From assembly GCF_017948405.1 (NCBI RefSeq), contig NZ_CP072844.1:1364001-1428000 (forward strand): a DNA stretch of 64,000 nucleotides, written 5' to 3'. The notes beneath the pieces were generated by a model. The model was not told the origin of the DNA and did no database searches. It saw only the letters and a program-made list of their open reading frames with translations. Origin of the DNA: Psychrosphaera aestuarii (GTDB lineage Bacteria > Pseudomonadota > Gammaproteobacteria > Enterobacterales > Alteromonadaceae). This document shows, piece after piece, positions 28,671 to 38,751 of the stretch (the first letter of the stretch is position 1; each line of letters starts with the position of its first letter). The translations under genes and the position numbers were made by a program.

Positions 28671-29971
28671 TGAGCAATTCAACATTTCAAAGCCAGTCAC
28701 TAAACGACTGGCTTTTTTATTTAGAGCAACAACACCCTACTGAGATTGACCTTGGTTTATCAAGAGTCGACTCTGTTGCAGTAAAAGCAGATATTAAAAA
28801 TCTAGGTGCTAAAAAAACAGTACTTGTTGCGGGAACCAATGGTAAAGGGACAACAATACGATTTATTGAAATGACCCTACTTAAATTGGGTTATAGGGTT
28901 GGTGTGTTTAGCTCGCCGCATTTGTTTAAATACAATGAAAGAGTTCGTATAGATGGTGAATTACTCGATGATGAAACACACGTAGAGGCTTTTGAGTTTA
29001 TTGAGCAACACAAAGAAGGTACCTCGCTTACTTATTTTGAATTCTCAACGCTAGCTGCATTTAAAATTTTTCAAGATTCAAAGCTCGATGTGGTTCTAGT
29101 GGAAGTTGGTTTAGGTGGGCGTTTAGACTCAACAAACATTATCCAGCAAGATATATCTGTAATTACTAGTATTGGTTTAGATCACACTGACTGGTTAGGA
29201 AATACGCTTGAAGCGATAGCCTTTGAAAAAGCGGGTATCTTTAAAAAAGACAATTTAGCGATTATAGGCGAAACTAACCCTCCTAAAACGATAAAGCAAC
29301 AGGCAGATTCGTTGCAGGTAAGTCAGACCTTATGGAGTGGCAAAGAATTTAAATTTAGCAATGCAAAAATGGGTGAAAATGCTCAAGAGTTTGCTGCATC
29401 TAGATGGCACTATAATTATGGCAATTTAGAATTCAAAAACTTACGAGCTAACTTCGTTCCCAAACAAAATATAGCAACCGCCATCACAACGCTAATTGCA
29501 TTGGAAGTAAATTTAAATGAAGCAATACTAAACCAAGTTATTGCAGATTTTTCACTGCCTGGAAGAATGCAAATACTTAAGACTCAACCCTTGCAACTTG
29601 TTGACGTTGCGCACAACCCACATGCAGTTAACTACCTAAATGAAACACTTATAGCGAATCCGTTATTTAATCAACGTAAATGCACTCATGCCGTTGTTGC
29701 TATGATGAAAGACAAAGACATTAAGGACACATTAGAGCTACTAATTGATAGAATAGATCACTGGCATTTAGGTGATCTTCAGGGTAACAAAAGGGCGGCA
29801 AGTGCTACGGATATACAAGCAATTTTATTAGATTTAGGTGCGAAGCAAGTTTCTGTATATGAGTCACTACCTAAGGCTTGGCTTGAGGCTGAAAAGCATC
29901 AGCAGACAGAAGAGCTTTTACTTGGCTTCGGTTCGTTTTACACTGTGTGTGAAATTCTTAAACTCCAATAA
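28670..29971 (+). CDS. folC: Folylpolyglutamate synthase / dihydrofolate synthase
   Basis: FolC adds glutamate to dihydropteroate and to folates, retaining them in the cell. It has 433 residues. The ATP loop GTNGKGTT is near 58, the SSPHLFKYNERVRIDG segment binds substrate, and GLDHTDWLGNTLEAIAFEKAGI and VDVAHNPHA are Mur-ligase-type motifs. The ATG overlaps the accD stop by one base. The N-terminal SLNDWLFYLEQQHPTEIDLGL aligns with E. coli FolC, so this start is right although codons 7-18 contain a terminator-like hairpin. Confidence 0.95.
   Translation: MSNSTFQSQSLNDWLFYLEQQHPTEIDLGLSRVDSVAVKADIKNLGAKKTVLVAGTNGKGTTIRFIEMTLLKLGYRVGVFSSPHLFKYNERVRIDGELLDDETHVEAFEFIEQHKEGTSLTYFEFSTLAAFKIFQDSKLDVVLVEVGLGGRLDSTNIIQQDISVITSIGLDHTDWLGNTLEAIAFEKAGIFKKDNLAIIGETNPPKTIKQQADSLQVSQTLWSGKEFKFSNAKMGENAQEFAASRWHYNYGNLEFKNLRANFVPKQNIATAITTLIALEVNLNEAILNQVIADFSLPGRMQILKTQPLQLVDVAHNPHAVNYLNETLIANPLFNQRKCTHAVVAMMKDKDIKDTLELLIDRIDHWHLGDLQGNKRAASATDIQAILLDLGAKQVSVYESLPKAWLEAEKHQQTEELLLGFGSFYTVCEILKLQ
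28689..28717 (+). terminator. Terminator-like hairpin inside the first codons of folC
   Basis: A perfect 9-bp stem (AAGCCAGTC 28690-28698 with GACTGGCTT 28706-28714), a 7-base loop and six T meet all criteria of an intrinsic terminator. It lies 20-47 bases after the folC ATG. It may end accD transcripts when folC is not being translated. Confidence 0.7.
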
Positions 29972-29988
29972 AAGATAAAGAGGCAAAA

Positions 29989-30648
29989 GTGACAGATTTA
30001 ATTAAACAGCGATTATTAGGGATGTTAATAGTTGTTATTGTGGGAGTCGTATTTATTCCTGATCTATTGGATGGTAAGAAAGAAACGACAAAAGCCGACT
30101 TCAAAAAGATTCCTGACAAGCCTATGTTCGACCAAGAGGCAAACAACGAAGAATTTCCGGTAGCACTGGTTGAAGAGACTATATCTAAAGTTCCTCAAGA
30201 AGCTGATGAAAAGGCGATTGATGATGAAGTTACAGAAGTTGAAAATGTCGAGGTTCAGTCGGTAGCAGAGCAAAATAACCTTGATGAATCACAACCAGAA
30301 GTGGTGTTGGAAAATAGTGTTTCAGCTACGATTGCAAAAAGTGAGAAGACCAGTTCACAGCCTCAAGAAGCGCAAGTTTCTGTAACTAAGTCTGACTTTA
30401 AAAAGCCAATGTGGATTTTACAGCTTGGCAGTTTTAAACATAAAGAAAACGTCGTCACACTAAGAGAAAAATTACGCGAAGCTGGCATTGAAACCTACAC
30501 TAAGCCAGTACAAACCAAAGCTGGGATACTTTCCAAAGTTTACGTAGGGCCAGAGCAAGACAAAGAAGTGCTGGAAAAAACTCAAATTAAAATTAAAGAA
30601 ATTAATGGTCTTGTAGGTAAAATTACACGTTTTGAAACGAGAAATTAG
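29989..30648 (+). CDS. dedD: SPOR-domain cell-division protein, DedD-like
   Basis: A 219-residue bitopic inner-membrane protein. A short cytoplasmic start precedes one membrane helix (LGMLIVVIVGVVFIPDLL, about 10-27). An acidic periplasmic linker follows, and the C-terminal 75 residues are a SPOR domain (MWILQLGSFKHKENVVTLREKL...VYVGPEQDKE). SPOR domains bind denuded glycan at the division septum; DedD aids constriction in E. coli and occupies the same folC-dedD-cvpA slot. Start is a GTG at 29989 after AGAGGC. Short hairpin-forming sequence follows the stop. Confidence 0.9.
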   Translation: MTDLIKQRLLGMLIVVIVGVVFIPDLLDGKKETTKADFKKIPDKPMFDQEANNEEFPVALVEETISKVPQEADEKAIDDEVTEVENVEVQSVAEQNNLDESQPEVVLENSVSATIAKSEKTSSQPQEAQVSVTKSDFKKPMWILQLGSFKHKENVVTLREKLREAGIETYTKPVQTKAGILSKVYVGPEQDKEVLEKTQIKIKEINGLVGKITRFETRN

Positions 30649-30713
30649 TAGCAGGTGCTTTACGCATCTGCTAGACTTCGCGCCGAAAATTACCAGTGGA
30701 AAAGTTGTTTTTT

Positions 30714-31205
30714 ATGGTATGGATTGATTACGCAATAATAGCAATTATCGCTATTTCATCGTTGGTTAGCTTGGTTCGAGGTTTTGTAAAAGAATCTGTA
30801 TCACTTGCCGTTTGGATTGCCGCCTTTTTTGTGGCCAGTCAATTTTATCCCTATTTAGCAACGTACCTAACTGGTATCGAAAAAGAGCTTGTTCGAAACG
30901 GCTCAGCCATTGCAATTTTATTCATAATCACCCTTATTCTTGGCGCAATGGTTAATCATATTCTTTCTGAAATAGTCCAGTTCACTGGACTCACAGGCAC
31001 AGACAAAATGCTTGGAATGATATTTGGTGGCCTCAGAGGCGCTCTAATCGTTGCAGCAACTTTACTCTTTTTAGATACTCTAACGCCAGCTAGCGATTCG
31101 CTATGGTGGCAATCCTCAATTCTAATTCCTGAATTCGCTTTTATCGTTGAATGGTTTTTTGAATTGTTACAAGAAAACTCAAGTTTACTGTCTACACAAC
31201 CTTGA
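30714..31205 (+). CDS. cvpA: CvpA family membrane protein
   Basis: A 163-residue protein with four hydrophobic helices, the same size as E. coli CvpA (162). It begins with the near-identical [27 protein letters not shown]. Named for a need in colicin V production; later work links it to envelope stress and bile tolerance, with the molecular function unsettled. The GTG at 30696 is in frame but ATG 30714 matches the family start. purF starts 13 bases after the stop, the classical cvpA-purF operon. Confidence 0.93.
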   Translation: MVWIDYAIIAIIAISSLVSLVRGFVKESVSLAVWIAAFFVASQFYPYLATYLTGIEKELVRNGSAIAILFIITLILGAMVNHILSEIVQFTGLTGTDKMLGMIFGGLRGALIVAATLLFLDTLTPASDSLWWQSSILIPEFAFIVEWFFELLQENSSLLSTQP

Positions 31206-31218
31206 TGGAGAACGTATC

Positions 31219-32733
31219 ATGTGTGGTATTGTTGGAATAGTTGGCAAAGACCCGGTTAATCAAATTATTTATGATGGCTTAACGGTCCTTCAACATAGAG
31301 GTCAAGATGCCGCCGGTATCGTTACCATTGATGAAGGGAAGTTTCGTCTTAGAAAAGCAAATGGTTTAGTTCGAGATGTGTTTCAAGAACGCCATATGCA
31401 AAGACTGCAAGGTAACATGGGAATAGGGCACGTACGGTACCCAACAGCTGGCAGTTCTAGTTCAGCGGAAGCCCAACCATTCTACGTAAACTCTCCATTT
31501 GGTATCTCACTCGCCCATAACGGCAATTTAACAAACGCAACTGAACTCAGAAAACATTTATTTAAAGAAGCTCGTCGTCATATAAACACGACATCAGACT
31601 CTGAGCTCCTTCTTAATATTTTAGCGCATGAGCTGTGTGAATCTAAGCTAATGGAATTATCAGCTGATAACATGTTTTCTGCGGTACGTCGTCTGCATCA
31701 AAATGTGCGTGGCGCATACGCGGTCGTTGCGGTCATTATCGGTCATGGATTACTTGCGTTTAGAGACCCAAATGGGATTCGCCCTCTTGTACTAGGTGAG
31801 CGTGAGACGGACAAGGGCACCGAGTACATGGTTGCTTCTGAAAGTGTTGCTCTTGATATTGACGGCTTTAAATTAATCCGTGACGTTGCTCCAGGTGAAG
31901 CAATATACATTACAGAGCAAGGTGAATTGTTTACAAAACAATGTTATCCAGATCCTAAGTGTGTTCCATGTATTTTTGAATATGTATATTTTGCTCGCCC
32001 AGATTCTAAATTGAACGATATTTCTGTCTACGCATCTCGCGTTAAGATGGGAACCTATTTAGGTCAAAAGATTAAAAAGGAATGGTCTGATTTAGACATT
32101 GACGTTGTCATTCCAATCCCTGAAACCAGTTGTGATATTGCATTACAAATCGCTCATGAATTAGATCTACCGTACCGCCAAGGCTTTGTAAAAAACCGTT
32201 ACGTTGGTAGAACTTTTATCATGCCAGGTCAGGCTCAACGTAAAAAGTCTGTTCGCCGAAAATTAAATGCAATAGGTGAAGAGTTTAAAGGGAAAAACGT
32301 ATTATTGGTAGATGATTCAATTGTACGTGGAACTACTTCTGAGCAAATAATAGAGATGGCTCGGGACGCTGGTGCCAAGAAGGTGTTTTTTGCGTCTGCG
32401 GCTCCGGAGATTCGTTTTCCGAATGTTTACGGTATTGATATGCCGTCACCAAATGAGTTAATTGCTTATGGCCGTGAAGCTGACGAAGTGGCATCATTAA
32501 TAGGTGCAGACAAATTGATTTATCAATCATTAGAAGACTTAGAGTCTGCGGTTAGAGAGCAAAACCCAGGTATTGAAACGTTTGAAACGTCAGTGTTTGA
32601 CGGTGATTATGTAACTAAAGATATAGATCAAACGTATCTTGAATCACTTGAAAGTACACGTAGTGATAATGCCAAAGCAAAAGTTACTGAGCCACTTGAA
32701 AATGGTTTGGAAATGCATAACGAAGAAAGCTAG
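31219..32733 (+). CDS. purF: Amidophosphoribosyltransferase
   Basis: PurF performs the first committed step of purine synthesis, replacing the pyrophosphate of PRPP with ammonia from glutamine. The 504 residues match E. coli PurF (505). The nucleophilic Cys follows Met1 (MCGIVGIVG), and the PRPP loop [17 protein letters not shown] is near 365. Start at 31219 is fixed by the catalytic Cys; earlier in-frame codons would bury it. No PurR-box is evident upstream of cvpA. The TPR-sulfotransferase follows 31 bases later. Confidence 0.97.
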   Translation: MCGIVGIVGKDPVNQIIYDGLTVLQHRGQDAAGIVTIDEGKFRLRKANGLVRDVFQERHMQRLQGNMGIGHVRYPTAGSSSSAEAQPFYVNSPFGISLAHNGNLTNATELRKHLFKEARRHINTTSDSELLLNILAHELCESKLMELSADNMFSAVRRLHQNVRGAYAVVAVIIGHGLLAFRDPNGIRPLVLGERETDKGTEYMVASESVALDIDGFKLIRDVAPGEAIYITEQGELFTKQCYPDPKCVPCIFEYVYFARPDSKLNDISVYASRVKMGTYLGQKIKKEWSDLDIDVVIPIPETSCDIALQIAHELDLPYRQGFVKNRYVGRTFIMPGQAQRKKSVRRKLNAIGEEFKGKNVLLVDDSIVRGTTSEQIIEMARDAGAKKVFFASAAPEIRFPNVYGIDMPSPNELIAYGREADEVASLIGADKLIYQSLEDLESAVREQNPGIETFETSVFDGDYVTKDIDQTYLESLESTRSDNAKAKVTEPLENGLEMHNEES

Positions 32734-32764
32734 AGTGTAGAGAATTTAAAAAGGAATCATTTAA

Positions 32765-34177
32765 ATGGCTGAACATATAAATATTGCAAAAGCGGCGATC
32801 GATGATGCCCAAAAGGGGCTACGCGCACCCTTTGTAAAAAAAATCACTGGCTTAGTAGAAAATAAAGCGCCTCTTGGTCCGAATTGGCTTTATTTGGCGC
32901 AGTCCTCAGCACAACTAGGCGAACTTAGCTTAGTTAAACAGTGCTTAAAATTTATTGGAAATGATCAAACAAATGTTAAAGAAGTCATTCAAAAGGGCGG
33001 ATTACTTGCCCAATTAGGACTTGTTGACGACGCGATGATAACTTTGGCCTCAATCCCAGCAGAGAAAAGAGACCACGCATGGTTTCACTTTGCAGGTGTT
33101 TTAGCGAGTCAAAAAGGTCAGTTTGATGAAGCTGAAAAGCTACTAGATAGTACGTTAGAGGTTGCTCCGCTATCAGGTCCAACATGGCTTGCGTATGCGA
33201 AACTTGGCAAAGTCAATATGGAGAGGTTTAAACAACTTCAACAACTAGAAAACCAGTTCGCTAAAACAGACAAGCTTAATTACTGCCAGTATTTGTATGC
33301 AATGGCTGAGCTTTATGATTTGTATGATAACAAAGCCAAAGCAGATAGTTTTTATGATCAGGCAACCGCGGTTGCTAGAAGCATTTCAAGTCCAGAACCT
33401 TATATAGTAGAAGAACAACAAGCATTAGTTGAAAAAATTATCACTCAACATGGTGACGAGTTCTTTGATAAATTTCCTGAATCGAGTTCAACTGACACGC
33501 CAATTTTTATTATTGGTCAGCCGCGAACTGGCACGACGTTGCTATCTAAGCTACTTACATCGCACTCAATGATACATGGCGGTGAGGAGCAAGTGTTATG
33601 CAGTAAGGCGCTTTCTCCTGTCAAAATAGGACAAATTTTTGATGAAAAGACAAAAGCGATTCCTATGGAGCAACATTTAGGGTTAATGGAACACTTTTTA
33701 TCGCAACACAAGCACCTTTTAAATCAAAAGGGCGTTGCTTCAGCGCATTTGAATGTAGATAAAACACTCGACTTAATTAACTATGTTGGCTTTTTATCAA
33801 AAGTGTACCCAAAGGCTTGTTTTGTGTTTGTTGAGCGCGAACAAAGTGATGCAAAATGGTCTTGTTATAAAAACTTCTTTAACGTGGGTCTTGGTTGGTC
33901 TTACGACAAAAACCTAATTGATAGCTATTTCGCTGAGTTTGAACGACTCAAAGCTCACTGGTTTAAACATTTAGGTGATAAAGCGATATCAATTAACTAT
34001 GAGAAACTTGTCACGTCGCCGAATGATGAACTTCAAAAGCTGTGTGAAAGCTTAGATGTATCATTTGAAGATAACATGTTAGCATTTTACAAAACATCAG
34101 AAGCAGTTCAAACAGCAAGCTTCAGGCAAGTACGTAATCCGCTTAACACAGATTCAATAGGCCAGGGTCGATTTTAA
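32765..34177 (+). CDS. TPR-repeat sulfotransferase
   Basis: A 470-residue soluble protein without signal peptide. The N-terminal half (about 1-215) consists of TPR-like helical pairs (for example AWFHFAGVLASQKGQFDEAEKLLDSTLEVAP). The C-terminal half is a PAPS-dependent sulfotransferase: the 5'-phosphosulfate loop IIGQPRTGTTLLSKLL near 250, and a 3'-phosphate-binding region FVEREQSDAKWSCYKNFF near 360. Known members sulfate tyrosine or small molecules; RaxST of Xanthomonas is a peptide-tyrosine example. The TPR half suggests a protein partner or substrate. It lies behind purF and converges with an Oar-like receptor. Substrate unknown. Confidence 0.88.
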   Translation: MAEHINIAKAAIDDAQKGLRAPFVKKITGLVENKAPLGPNWLYLAQSSAQLGELSLVKQCLKFIGNDQTNVKEVIQKGGLLAQLGLVDDAMITLASIPAEKRDHAWFHFAGVLASQKGQFDEAEKLLDSTLEVAPLSGPTWLAYAKLGKVNMERFKQLQQLENQFAKTDKLNYCQYLYAMAELYDLYDNKAKADSFYDQATAVARSISSPEPYIVEEQQALVEKIITQHGDEFFDKFPESSSTDTPIFIIGQPRTGTTLLSKLLTSHSMIHGGEEQVLCSKALSPVKIGQIFDEKTKAIPMEQHLGLMEHFLSQHKHLLNQKGVASAHLNVDKTLDLINYVGFLSKVYPKACFVFVEREQSDAKWSCYKNFFNVGLGWSYDKNLIDSYFAEFERLKAHWFKHLGDKAISINYEKLVTSPNDELQKLCESLDVSFEDNMLAFYKTSEAVQTASFRQVRNPLNTDSIGQGRF

Positions 34178-34198
34178 ATAACCCAACATAGAGTATTT

Positions 34199-34225
34199 AA
34201 AAGCCAGCATCCGCTGGTTTTTTTA
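34199..34225 (+). terminator. Rho-independent terminator after the sulfotransferase gene
   Basis: Stem AGCCAGC/GCTGGTT around ATCC, followed by seven T, about 23 bases after the stop codon. Confidence 0.8.
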
Positions 34226-34317
34226 TGCCTGTGTATAGCGCTCTTAATAATTTATAACAGCAATCTTTAACTTTAATAGTGCCTTCATCCGTTTGTTAGA
34301 TAACATCGATTTATAGG

Positions 34318-34347
34318 CAAAAAAAAGGCCGGAAAACCGGCCTTTTG
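34318..34347. terminator. Bidirectional terminator, mainly for the TonB-dependent receptor
   Basis: AAGGCCGG and CCGGCCTT pair around a four-base loop. On the minus strand a run of seven T follows, 22 bases beyond the receptor stop; on the plus strand four T follow. Confidence 0.85.
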
Positions 34348-34368
34348 TTAATAACTATTTAAGTTATA

Positions 34369-37302
34369 TTAGAAACGGTATGAAGCACTTAGGCGAACAT
34401 AACGTGGAGACTGCCAGTTTGAAGCTAAACCAAAGTTAGGGTTAACTTGAACGTTTGCAGCATCGTAGTCTTGACCGTCTAAATCGTGAATTTCGTCAAC
34501 TTCTGTAACAGTATCAGAGTTTAACACGTTAAACACGTCAGCACGGAATGTAACTTCAGACTCGCCTAAAGGCATAGTGTAGCTAGCAGATAGGTCGATA
34601 GACAATACTGAATCAGTACGGCCTTCTGAACCACGTGGTGCTAGTACACCCGCTTTGTAGAATGACTCTGAACCGTATTCACGAGCAAATACGTCTGTTG
34701 GGTGGTAACCAAACGCGTTTACAGGACGACCTGACTGCCAAGATAAGTTAGCACCTAGGTTGAACTGTTCAGTGATTTGGTATGAACCATACGCTTTAAT
34801 TTGGTGAGTACGGTCATTAGGAAGTAAGCCGTATGCGCCATCTAAAAGTCCTGGTTGGTCAAATAGAGTTGTTAGACCAGCATCATCCTGTCCGTTATCT
34901 GAACGAACGTAACCTTCGTTGTTACCTTCAGATTTAGACCAAGTGTAGGCTGCTTTAAACATCCATACGCCGTCCCAACCTTTTTCAACAGAAACGTCGA
35001 TTGCTTTGTATTTACGGATTGACTCAGGGTAGTTTAAGTCAGAAGCCGGAATAGTATAAGCTTGTTCTTTAAGAGGACCGTCACCATCTGGGTCAGTCGT
35101 GATTGTCATGTCTGTGCCTGGGTTACCCAATACATAGTAGTGGAAACCAGAACATTCAGTACAGCTTGAACCAAACTCACGCTCTACATATTTGTTTAAA
35201 CCGAAGTCAACTGCAACGTCTTCGATTGTTACACCTAGCTCACGGTATGTACCTTGAACAGCCATGCTCCACTCATCGTTAAGTTGGAACTGGTAACCTA
35301 AGATGAACTCGTCTGAGTACATAGGATCCATGTTCGCATCTACGATAGACTTTTTATCTGGAACGTCGCCGTCAGAGAATACTTGGTCAGCACGAGTTTT
35401 TGCACCAGAGATTACTGGAATACCTAGCGCTTCGTTTTCATAACCGTTAAATGCCCAGAACTCATGAATATAAGTTTCAGCACCTGCTAAACGAATGTTT
35501 GTATTCGCAGCAACAGGTAGGTAGTAACGACCAAAGCTAGCCCAGATTTTAGACTCGCCATCGCCATTTACATCATAAACTGCGCCTAAACGAGGAGCCC
35601 ACTGGTTGTTAAGTTCAACAAATGACTCGCCCGCACCGTTCAAGTTTTCAAATGAATCGTTACGAAGACCTAAGTTAAGAACTAGTTTGTCGTTTACTTG
35701 CCATGTGTCTTGAATGTAATAAGCAAAGTTACTAGATTCAAATGAACCACCTGAACTATATGTACGACGACGGACTTCAGTTTCAACTGGGTTCGCTGGA
35801 TCTGAATCGTCTAGGTAGAATAGGTAGTATGCGCCACCAGACATTACTGTCTCTTGGTTTGCAGTTAGTTTCTCTGAGTCAACACCAACGCGGATTTCGT
35901 GATCGCCTAGGTAGATATCAGCATCAACACGGAATACTTCACGTTTGTCATCGCCAGCACCAATTGAGAAGTTAGCCCAATCGCCGCCAGGTACAAATGA
36001 GTTAGTAGACGCGTAGTTGTAGTATACAGCTGGGTTAGCATCTAATGCACTTTGAGTTGTACGGTCTGTTTCGTTTACACCGTACTGTGCAGAGATTGAT
36101 AAGCTGTCGTTGATTACAGAAGTATATTTAAGTGTCCAGTTCAGACCACCAACTTCAGAGAAACCAGCTTTAGGGGTTTCAGATGCAGCACCGTTAAGTG
36201 TTGGTGTACGAATGTTATCTACAGTACCTTTATCAGAGAATGATGTAAGTTCAATGATGTTGTCGTCATTGATGTACCAGTCTAGTTTTAAGCCCCAGAA
36301 CGCATCTTCATCTACGTTTTCGTAGCTGCTGCTGATTACGCCATCTGCGCCAAGTGTTTGAGAACCTTCGTATTCAAATACGTCTGAACGTGGGTTATAC
36401 AATGTGTAGAAGAATAATTTGTCTTCAATGATTGCACCAGAAGCCCAGATGTTAACGTCCCAAAAGTCGTTCTTGTCTTTTGTGTTGTTAATGCGGTAAG
36501 TACCGTTGTCACGAATTTGTGAAGGCTTGTCTTCACGTAACGCGTCTGGTTCGAATTGAGCATTGATGCCCCATTTGAACTCGTTGCTACCAGATTTAGT
36601 TTTTGCATTGATTACGCCGCCCATTGCGCGACCGAACTCTGCAGAGTAACCACCAGTTTTAACTTCGAAAGACTCATACATTTCGAAAGGAGGTTGAGAG
36701 CTACCAACACCCGTACGGAAGTTAGTAAGGTTTAGACCGTTTACAAAGTAAGCATTCTCAGCAACTGACGCACCACCAATTGATGGTAAGTTACCGAATG
36801 CGCTGTCACCTTTAGTTGTACCAGGAGCTAATAGAGCAACACCAGTAAGGTCACGAGGTACCGGGACTTTATCGATAGTTAAGCTATCTACTACGATACC
36901 AGTGTTTGAGCTAGTTACGTCAACTAGAGAAACAACACGACCTGTAACAGCGATACGCTCAATACCAGCTTCTTGAAGTTGGATATCAAGGTTTACTTTA
37001 CCACTGATACCAACATTTACGTTGTCTTGAACAGTTGAAGTGTAACCGTCTTTACTTGCTGTAACCTTATAGGTACCAGCCGGAAGAAGAGGAAAACGGA
37101 ACGTACCTGAAGCGTCAGAAACAACTGTACGACTTAGGCCCGTATTTTTGTTTTCGATTTGTACCGTAACTGAACCTAGAGTGGCACCAGTAGTAGAAAC
37201 AGCGTTACCTTGGATTGCACCGCTATTTGCCATTGCTGGCATAGCAGAACCAAGTGCAGCAGCGACCGTGATCGCAGCTAAACTTTTATTGAATTTTTTC
37301 AT
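34369..37302 (-). CDS. Oar-like TonB-dependent outer-membrane receptor
   Basis: A 977-residue protein beginning MKKFNKSLAAITVAAALGSAMPAMA, a classic signal peptide. A carboxypeptidase-regulatory-like beta domain follows (about 25-110: QGNAVSTTGATLGSVTVQIENKNTGLSR). A plug domain (about 120-240: VPRDLTGVALLAPGTTKG, GGVINAKTKSGSNEF) leads into a long beta-barrel ending in the outer-membrane signature YVRLSASYRF. This is the Oar architecture, used for uptake of large ligands or protein export in some bacteria. The start at 37302 has AGGAA 6 bases upstream; the frame continues upstream but without a signal peptide. No Fur-like box or TonB/ExbBD is nearby. Ligand unknown. Confidence 0.9.
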   Translation of the reverse strand: MKKFNKSLAAITVAAALGSAMPAMANSGAIQGNAVSTTGATLGSVTVQIENKNTGLSRTVVSDASGTFRFPLLPAGTYKVTASKDGYTSTVQDNVNVGISGKVNLDIQLQEAGIERIAVTGRVVSLVDVTSSNTGIVVDSLTIDKVPVPRDLTGVALLAPGTTKGDSAFGNLPSIGGASVAENAYFVNGLNLTNFRTGVGSSQPPFEMYESFEVKTGGYSAEFGRAMGGVINAKTKSGSNEFKWGINAQFEPDALREDKPSQIRDNGTYRINNTKDKNDFWDVNIWASGAIIEDKLFFYTLYNPRSDVFEYEGSQTLGADGVISSSYENVDEDAFWGLKLDWYINDDNIIELTSFSDKGTVDNIRTPTLNGAASETPKAGFSEVGGLNWTLKYTSVINDSLSISAQYGVNETDRTTQSALDANPAVYYNYASTNSFVPGGDWANFSIGAGDDKREVFRVDADIYLGDHEIRVGVDSEKLTANQETVMSGGAYYLFYLDDSDPANPVETEVRRRTYSSGGSFESSNFAYYIQDTWQVNDKLVLNLGLRNDSFENLNGAGESFVELNNQWAPRLGAVYDVNGDGESKIWASFGRYYLPVAANTNIRLAGAETYIHEFWAFNGYENEALGIPVISGAKTRADQVFSDGDVPDKKSIVDANMDPMYSDEFILGYQFQLNDEWSMAVQGTYRELGVTIEDVAVDFGLNKYVEREFGSSCTECSGFHYYVLGNPGTDMTITTDPDGDGPLKEQAYTIPASDLNYPESIRKYKAIDVSVEKGWDGVWMFKAAYTWSKSEGNNEGYVRSDNGQDDAGLTTLFDQPGLLDGAYGLLPNDRTHQIKAYGSYQITEQFNLGANLSWQSGRPVNAFGYHPTDVFAREYGSESFYKAGVLAPRGSEGRTDSVLSIDLSASYTMPLGESEVTFRADVFNVLNSDTVTEVDEIHDLDGQDYDAANVQVNPNFGLASNWQSPRYVRLSASYRF

Positions 37303-37531
37303 TGTTAGTTCCTGAAAGTTATTTTTAGTTTTACTAGTCAAAATTGTTGTAATATTTAGAACCGATGACCAGCATCTGCTATTGATACTAAAGTTGGTTG
37401 GATAATTCAACCATTAACAGCAAAAATTGTTAAAGAAAGTGTAAAGTTTGGAAAGGTTGATTGAAAATCGAACAGGAAAAGGCCGGTTTCATTTTTTGTT
37501 AATAAATACAACGAAATGTTTAAATTAACAA
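37303..37531. other. Receptor upstream region, no gene seen
   Basis: About 230 AT-rich bases upstream of the receptor start hold no convincing reading frame, riboswitch or operator. The length suggests a leader and promoter for the receptor on the minus strand, but I cannot place -10/-35 elements with confidence. Confidence 0.4.
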
Positions 37532-37564
37532 AATAGAGGGTATAACAAGTTTATTCCCTCTATT
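37532..37564 (-). terminator. Terminator after folD
   Basis: AATAGAGGG and CCCTCTATT form a perfect 9-bp stem with a 15-base loop. On the minus strand a TTTTGTT tail follows, 50 bases beyond the folD stop. Confidence 0.7.
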
Positions 37565-37613
37565 AATGTATCTTTTATAATCCTGATATTTAACTAAATT
37601 AGTTTAAATTGAG

Positions 37614-38468
37614 TTAGCTATGAAATTTTTCACAAGCCTCTAAAGTGTTTTCTACTAATGAAGCGACTGTCATCGGGCCAACACCACCAGGAACCGGCGT
37701 AATCCAAGATGCACGCTGGAAAGCTTCGTCAAATTGAATATCTCCAACTAAACTTCCGTCCGCTAAGCGGTTGATACCTACATCAATAACAATAGCGCCA
37801 GGCTTCACCCAGTCTCCAGGAATAAACTCAGGCTTACCTACTGCCACCACTAAGATATCAGCCTGACGAACTTGCGCTTCTAAATCCTGCGTAAACTTAT
37901 GGCAAACTGTAGTGGTACAGCCAGCAAGTAATAATTCAAGTGACATTGGACGACCCACAATATTGGATGCGCCAACAATAACCGCATGTTTACCTTTATA
38001 GAATACATGCGTGTTATCTAACAGCGTCATGATGCCTTTAGGTGTGCATGGACGAAGGGCAGGGACTCGTTGTGCTAGTCGTCCTATATTATAAGGATGA
38101 AAGCCATCAACGTCCTTGTGCGGATGTATGCGTTCAAGTACACGCTCAGGGTTTAAACCATGTGGTAATGGAAGTTGAACTAATATGCCATCTATCTCAG
38201 CATCGTTATTTAGCTCATCTATTAATGCGAGTAATTCTTTTTCTGTTGTAGTTGCTGGAAGGTCATAGGATTTGGACGTTAAACCTACTTCTTCACACGC
38301 TTTCTTTTTATTGCCTACGTATACTTGTGATGCAGGATCTTGACCTACAAGTACCACAGCGAGTCCAGGCGCTCTTCTATTTGCTTTAATTCTGGCACTT
38401 ACACCTGTTTTTACTTTATCTCGAACGGTTTGGGCGATGGCTTTACCATCTATAAGTCTGGCAGTCAT
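37614..38468 (-). CDS. folD: Methylenetetrahydrofolate dehydrogenase/cyclohydrolase FolD
   Basis: FolD interconverts 5,10-methylene-THF and 10-formyl-THF through two activities, joining the glyA output to purine and formyl-Met synthesis. The 284 residues match E. coli FolD (288). The catalytic Lys is in [15 protein letters not shown], and substrate residues in [11 protein letters not shown], the NADP motif [13 protein letters not shown] and the end [18 protein letters not shown] are visible. Transcribed leftward, divergent from the tRNA array; tig is beyond the array. Confidence 0.97.
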   Translation of the reverse strand: MTARLIDGKAIAQTVRDKVKTGVSARIKANRRAPGLAVVLVGQDPASQVYVGNKKKACEEVGLTSKSYDLPATTTEKELLALIDELNNDAEIDGILVQLPLPHGLNPERVLERIHPHKDVDGFHPYNIGRLAQRVPALRPCTPKGIMTLLDNTHVFYKGKHAVIVGASNIVGRPMSLELLLAGCTTTVCHKFTQDLEAQVRQADILVVAVGKPEFIPGDWVKPGAIVIDVGINRLADGSLVGDIQFDEAFQRASWITPVPGGVGPMTVASLVENTLEACEKFHS

Positions 38469-38681
38469 TGAACACTCTTATATAGTAGAAGTTAATTTTG
38501 CAATGTGATTGTAAACCTTTGCAAATAAAATCTCATTGATAAAAGCACACTTAATGAAAAAAAAGTTGGCTATAAAATTATGAAATGGAGCGTTTTTTAT
38601 ACTAAAATAGCGGTTATCGAATAAAACATTAGCAAGTTGGGTTAAAAATCACCAAACAGTATAAATTCTTTAAAAAAGTGT

Positions 38682-38710
38682 TTGACTGAAATGGGGGTTA
38701 TCCGTAATAT
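38682..38710 (+). promoter_or_regulatory. Strong sigma-70 promoter of the tRNA array
   Basis: TTGACT (38682-38687) and TAATAT (38705-38710) with exactly 17 bases between, followed by a GC-rich discriminator (GCCGC) typical of stable-RNA promoters. The first tRNA starts 41 bases later. Confidence 0.75.
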
Positions 38711-38751
38711 GCCGCTCTGTCGCGAGGCAACAAGTTCTCAAAGCAAAAAGT

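Noticed and set aside
31147..31218. Earlier in-frame start of purF inside cvpA
   Set aside because: PurF needs Cys directly after the initiator Met; the start at 31219 gives MCGIVG and the family length.
37303..37410. N-terminal extension of the TonB-dependent receptor by 36 residues
   Set aside because: The extension has no signal peptide or ribosome site. The internal Met at 37302 gives a standard signal peptide and an AGGAA site.
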